This document shows positions 54,478 to 57,759 of a DNA stretch of 57,759 nt, in pieces. The notes beneath the pieces were generated by a model. That model saw only the letters and a list, made by a program, of their open reading frames with translations, did not search any database and was not told the DNA's origin. The DNA is taken from positions 1 through 57,759 of the forward strand of contig CAMBEI010000011.1 in assembly GCA_945865645.1 (NCBI GenBank), in the 5' to 3' direction. Position 1 is the stretch's first letter; each line of letters starts with the position of its first letter. The stretch comes from Chitinophaga pinensis (GTDB lineage: Bacteria > Bacteroidota > Bacteroidia > Chitinophagales > Chitinophagaceae). The translations under genes and the position numbers were made by a program.

Positions 54478-54558
54478 TCCCGAAACTACGGGACTCTTGT
54501 TGAGCCTTGTGGGAAATGTCTGAAAAAGTGTATTTTTCTTTTTCGGGTTGCAAAGATA
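54478..54558 (-). promoter_or_regulatory. rpmI-rplT promoter and structured leader
   Basis: TATCTTTG on the minus strand (54551-54558) matches TAnnTTTG, 107 bp before rpmI. The leader has a hairpin TCCCG-6 nt-CGGGA at 54478-54493. Such a leader could be the site of L20 autoregulation; that is inference. Confidence 0.45.
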
Positions 54559-54639
54559 ACGATAAATAAGTAGATTTTATAAGAAATAGGGAAGTTTTTT
54601 TCTCCCCTCCGATTTTTTGATATGGTGCTTGTAAAAAAT

Positions 54640-55377
54640 CTATTCATCCATTCCCTCTCTACCTTCTGCCGTTTTACTTGAATTTTTAAGCATCTGATTA
54701 ATTATATCCATTTCTACAGGCGTAAAATACCTCCATTTGCCTAAAGATAATCCTGCTAAAGTTACGTTCATAATGCGGGTACGCTTTAGCGATTCTACAT
54801 TGTACCCCAACGCTTCGCACATCCGCCGTATTTGCCGATTAAGTCCTTGGGTTAAAATAATTTTAAACCTACTAGCACCTTCTTGTTTTACAAAACATTT
54901 TTGGGTAAGTACCCCTAAAATACGCACGCCACTTCTCATTTTATTGATAAAATCAATTGTTATTGGTTTATCTACAGAAACTATGTATTCTTTTTCGTGT
55001 TGGTTACCCGCACGTAATATTTTATTTACAATATCTCCGTCGTTAGTTAAAAAAATTAATCCTTCACTTCTTTTATCTAATCGACCAATTGGAAAAATAC
55101 GGGTCTTATAATTTACAAAATCAATAATATTCGACTTATCTTTTAGATCAGATGTACAGGTTATTCCTTTAGGTTTATGTAAGGCTAGATAAACTGCCGT
55201 TTTCTTTTTTTTGATGGGCTCCCCATCAACCAATACTAGATCATTTTCTCCTACTCGGTTTCCTTTTGTTGCTTCTATACCATTGATGGTTACCCTAAGT
55301 TGATCAATATATTTATCAGCTTCCCTACGACTACAAAAGCCTGTTTCGCTTATATATTTATTTAAACTAGTATCCAT
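54640..55377 (-). CDS. rluF: 23S rRNA pseudouridine synthase F
   Basis: This enzyme makes pseudouridine in 23S rRNA (U2604 in E. coli, with U2605 and tRNA-Tyr U35 as other reported targets). It has 245 residues. An S4 domain is at the N-terminus (LNKYISETGFCSRREADKYI). The catalytic Asp101 lies in PIGRLDKRSEGLIFLTNDG. QGLNRQIRRMCEALGYNVESLKRTRI is the RluF/RsuA signature. It stands between infC and rpmI, where most bacteria have no gene, with a hairpin before it. Confidence 0.92.
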   Translation of the reverse strand: MDTSLNKYISETGFCSRREADKYIDQLRVTINGIEATKGNRVGENDLVLVDGEPIKKKKTAVYLALHKPKGITCTSDLKDKSNIIDFVNYKTRIFPIGRLDKRSEGLIFLTNDGDIVNKILRAGNQHEKEYIVSVDKPITIDFINKMRSGVRILGVLTQKCFVKQEGASRFKIILTQGLNRQIRRMCEALGYNVESLKRTRIMNVTLAGLSLGKWRYFTPVEMDIINQMLKNSSKTAEGREGMDE

Positions 55378-55406
55378 AATAAAGTTAAAAATAATTGTAA
55401 AATTAA

Positions 55407-55430
55407 AAAAGGGAAGCAGAACTCCCCTTA
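55407..55430 (-). terminator. Hairpin between infC and rluF
   Basis: On the minus strand AAGGG...CCCTT with a T run lies 24 bp after infC. It may end infC transcription or attenuate rluF. Confidence 0.5.
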
Positions 55431-55453
55431 AAATTTTATTACCATGTTGTTAA

Positions 55454-56053
55454 TTACAATTTATCTGCAGCCAGCTGCTTCCTTTTGGATAACTTAGCTT
55501 TAGGCGCAAACATAACCAACATACGCTTACCTTCCATTTTTGGCAATCCTTCTAAAGCGCCAACATCCTTAAGCCTATCCGCAAATTTTAATAATAATAG
55601 TTCTCCTCTTTCTTTAAACATAATGGCACGTCCTTTAAACTGCACATGTGCTTTTACTTTATCTCCATCGGCTAAAAATTTTTCGGCATGCTTTACCTTA
55701 AACTCAAAATCGTGATCATCTGTATTTGGTGTAAAACGAATTTCTTTAACCTCGCTGGTTTTTGATTTCGCTTTCATCTCTTTCTTCTTCTTCTTTTCTT
55801 CGTACAAGAATTTATTGTAGTCAATAATCTTACAAACTGGAGGTTTGGCTCCCGGAGAAATTTCTACTAAATCTAACTCCTGCTCTTTCGCAATTTTTTG
55901 CGCATCGATGGTTGAGTAAATACCAGGTTCAAGATTTTCGCCAACTAAGCGCACTTCAAGTGCTCTTATCATGTGGTTAGTACGGTGTTCTTGCTGTTGT
56001 TCTTTTTTAAAACGGGGGTTAAATGCTCCCCTCGGTCTGGGTGGAAATGCCAT
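55454..56053 (-). CDS. infC: Translation initiation factor IF-3
   Basis: This factor binds the 30S subunit and checks the start codon. It has 199 residues. After a basic Pro-rich leader (MAFPPRPRGAFNPRFKK) the N-domain reads IRALEVRLVGENLEPG and KPPVCKIIDYNKF. The C-domain has KEIRFTPNTDDHDFEFKVKHA and VKAHVQFKGRAIMFKERG. The start is ATG here rather than the rare AUU used in E. coli infC, so start-codon autoregulation is not expected. A TAnnTTTG element is 37 bp upstream. Confidence 0.98.
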   Translation of the reverse strand: MAFPPRPRGAFNPRFKKEQQQEHRTNHMIRALEVRLVGENLEPGIYSTIDAQKIAKEQELDLVEISPGAKPPVCKIIDYNKFLYEEKKKKKEMKAKSKTSEVKEIRFTPNTDDHDFEFKVKHAEKFLADGDKVKAHVQFKGRAIMFKERGELLLLKFADRLKDVGALEGLPKMEGKRMLVMFAPKAKLSKRKQLAADKL

Positions 56054-56089
56054 TTATTGTTTTTAGTTTGTAATGTTGTTTATGCTTAT

Positions 56090-56097
56090 CAAAAATA
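56090..56097 (-). promoter_or_regulatory. infC promoter -7 element
   Basis: TATTTTTG on the minus strand matches TAnnTTTG, 37 bp before the infC ATG and after the thrS stop, so infC can be transcribed apart from thrS. Confidence 0.45.
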
Positions 56098-56187
56098 TCT
56101 TTTTTATTTTAAATACACTATTAGAAAAATATTTTTTGATTTCTTATTCAAATTTAAGCAGTAATCTTATTAAATTTCAAATATTTT

Positions 56188-57759
56188 TTACTCAGATGTA
56201 CGATCATTTATTTCTGTAGTAATATCGAACAAAAATTCTTCCAGTAATTTGGCGCCTACATCGCCTTTCCCCTGCCGGCGAATAGAAACTTTACCCTCAT
56301 TCATTTCCTTCTCTCCAATAACTAGCATATAAGGTACTTTTGCAATTTCTGTATCCCGTATTTTTCTGCCAATCTTTTCACTTCTATCATCAATCTCTGC
56401 ACGAACGTCTGCTTTTTTAAGCTTTTGCAAAATTGTGTCTGAATAATCCATAAACTTATCGCTAATGGGTAGTATCTTAACTTGCAGTGGTGCTAACCAA
56501 GTAGGAAATTTTCCGGCATAATGCTCCAATAAAAACCCAATAAAACGTTCATGAGTACCCAGTGGCGCTCTATGAATAATTAAAGGCACTTCGGGACTAT
56601 TGTCTTTATTAGTAAAGCTTAATTTAAAACTACGCCCTTGTGCAAAATCAACTTGGTTGGTTGCTAAAGTAAACTCTCTGCCAATTGCACTCCAAATTTG
56701 CACATCAATTTTTGGTCCGTAAAATGCCCCCTCGCCCTTAACTTCTACATAAGGAATATCAGTTTCAATCAATACTTTTCTTACTAAATCCTCTGTTTCT
56801 AACCAAAGTTCAGGTTCATTTATATATTTCTGTCCTAGTTTTTCAGGATCATGTAAGGACAAGCGCATCACATATTTATCTATACCAAATATTTTAAAAT
56901 ACTTTTGATACATATCATTTACAGCCCTAAACTCCTGCGCAAACTGCTCTTTACTGCAATAAATATGTGCATCATTCATGTGTAAACAACGAACCCGCAT
57001 TAAGCCAAATAGCTCACCACTTTGTTCGTAGCGATAACAAGTTCCATACTCCGCAATTCTAAATGGTAAATCCTTATAGCTCTTAGGTTCTGCATCAAAA
57101 ATTTTATGGTGATGCGGACAATTCATTGGTTTTAAATAGTATTTTTCGCCATCCATTTCCATAGGAGGAAACATGCTATCGGCATAGTATGGTAGATGTC
57201 CGCTAGTTAAATACATACTTTCTTTAGCTAAATGTGGGGTTACCACTCTTTTATAACCAGCTTTCTTTTCAGTTTCTTTTGCAAGCTTTTCTAACTCTTC
57301 AATAATAATAGTGCCATTGGGTAACCATAAAGCTAGCCCTGGACCCACTTCATCATCAAAAGTGAAAATTCCTAATTCTTTCCCTAGCTTACGATGATCT
57401 CTTTTTTTTGCTTCTTCCAGCATCAATACATATTCGTCTAATTCATTTTGACTAGGGAATGTAACCCCATAAATACGCGTTAACTGTTTATTTTTTTCAT
57501 CTCCTTTCCAATAAGCTCCAGCAATGCTTGTAAGTTTAATCGCTTTAATAAAACCCGAATTAGGTATATGTGGCCCTCTACACAAATCTGTAAACGCTCC
57601 CTGGGTATAAAATGTAATTTCCCCATCAGTTAAACCGCTCAATAAATCAAGTTTATACTCATCTCCTTTGTCGGCAAAATATTGAACCGCTTCGGCTTTA
57701 GCTACAAATTTTCGGATAAATAAATTTCTCTGTTTTGCCAATTCATTCATCTTTTTTTC
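56188..57759 (-). CDS. thrS: Threonyl-tRNA synthetase (partial, N-terminus off window)
   Basis: This class II synthetase charges tRNA-Thr with threonine. The frame is open to the window edge, so the apparent ATG at 57750 is internal. About 523 of some 640 residues are present; the N-terminal TGS domain is missing. The editing-domain end (TDLCRGPHIPNSG), motif 2 region with MNCPHHHKIF (zinc Cys and His), RIAEYGTCYRYEQSGEL, motif 3 (PLGTHERFIGFLLEHYAG) and the anticodon-binding domain are intact. infC follows after 134 bp. Confidence 0.97.
   Translation of the reverse strand, partial: EKKMNELAKQRNLFIRKFVAKAEAVQYFADKGDEYKLDLLSGLTDGEITFYTQGAFTDLCRGPHIPNSGFIKAIKLTSIAGAYWKGDEKNKQLTRIYGVTFPSQNELDEYVLMLEEAKKRDHRKLGKELGIFTFDDEVGPGLALWLPNGTIIIEELEKLAKETEKKAGYKRVVTPHLAKESMYLTSGHLPYYADSMFPPMEMDGEKYYLKPMNCPHHHKIFDAEPKSYKDLPFRIAEYGTCYRYEQSGELFGLMRVRCLHMNDAHIYCSKEQFAQEFRAVNDMYQKYFKIFGIDKYVMRLSLHDPEKLGQKYINEPELWLETEDLVRKVLIETDIPYVEVKGEGAFYGPKIDVQIWSAIGREFTLATNQVDFAQGRSFKLSFTNKDNSPEVPLIIHRAPLGTHERFIGFLLEHYAGKFPTWLAPLQVKILPISDKFMDYSDTILQKLKKADVRAEIDDRSEKIGRKIRDTEIAKVPYMLVIGEKEMNEGKVSIRRQGKGDVGAKLLEEFLFDITTEINDRTSE

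Noticed and set aside
54737..55111. A 124-codon plus-strand ORF inside rluF
   Set aside because: It is antisense to the conserved RluF catalytic region and has no known motif.
57750..57759. Start codon for a 520-residue ThrRS
   Set aside because: The frame is open to the window edge and the TGS domain is missing, so this Met is internal.
1..57759. CRISPR arrays, toxin-antitoxin pairs, restriction or other defence loci, intact transposases
   Set aside because: None was found on reading both strands; the only mobile-element trace is the recombinase relic at tRNA-Pro.

Overview
The window is a chromosomal segment of a low-GC Bacteroidota genome, most likely from the Chitinophagaceae/Sphingobacteriia side. 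The evidence is the set of Bacteroidota-type gene variants (long signal peptidase I, Gly-rich short RRM proteins, DUF4199, type B L31, RluF, S9 DPP IV-like peptidase, bacilliredoxin), weak Shine-Dalgarno sequences, and -7 elements of the form TAnnTTTG upstream of many genes. It is mostly housekeeping sequence on both strands. No CRISPR array, intact insertion sequence, intact prophage or recognisable defence locus was seen.

Layout. 1-8 kb: a partial 2Fe-2S ferredoxin, a GyrI-like lipoprotein, an alpha/beta hydrolase, topA, a SirB1-like protein, cdd and lepB. 8.0-8.6 kb: a decayed serine-recombinase 3' end whose reading frame runs into a tRNA-Pro(GGG) gene, the scar of an old integrative element. 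8.7-15.6 kb: an operon-like run starting with a dihydroorotase homologue that has lost its metal ligands, then DUF4199, two glycosyltransferases and a complete GDP-D-glycero-alpha-D-manno-heptose pathway (hddA, gmhA, hddC, gmhB). 15.8-23.2 kb: a secreted protein, lepA, a secreted protein with 23-residue repeats, a cyclophilin, an RRM protein, an NAD-dependent epimerase, a 5-alpha-reductase-like membrane protein and a GNAT. 23.2-28.5 kb: topoisomerase IV as parE - DUF1835 gene - parC, with a G10 tract inside parC. 28.7-33.7 kb: an atypical SDR, a rhodanese-thioredoxin lipoprotein, an S9 peptidase and dCMP deaminase. 33.7-39.7 kb: ftcD and hutI (histidine catabolism), followed upstream by a Mur-ligase paralogue and an MFS exporter in the same direction; a deleted relic resembling acetyl-CoA hydrolase lies between ftcD and hutI. 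39.8-42.1 kb: a second RRM protein, two small unknown proteins and a cyclophilin. 42.1-46.4 kb: an accessory glycan cassette (GT4, two methyltransferases, flippase). 46.5-47.4 kb: a KirBac-type potassium channel pseudogene. 47.4-57.8 kb: tpiA, a GlmU-like protein, rpmE2, yajQ-like, lgt, bacilliredoxin, speA, and the thrS-infC-rluF-rpmI-rplT translation block, in which rluF interrupts the usual infC-rpmI adjacency.

How the genes work together. The two glycan regions (10.5-15.6 kb and 42-46 kb) supply activated heptose, glycosyl transfer, methylation and flipping for surface polysaccharide. hutI and ftcD provide late steps of histidine breakdown. The minus-strand 3' end is translation machinery. 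The points most worth checking are the recombinase relic at tRNA-Pro, the Kir pseudogene with an altered selectivity filter, the G10 tract in parC, the DUF1835 gene inside the topoisomerase IV locus, the Mur-ligase paralogue beside hutI, and the non-catalytic dihydroorotase at the head of the heptose operon.
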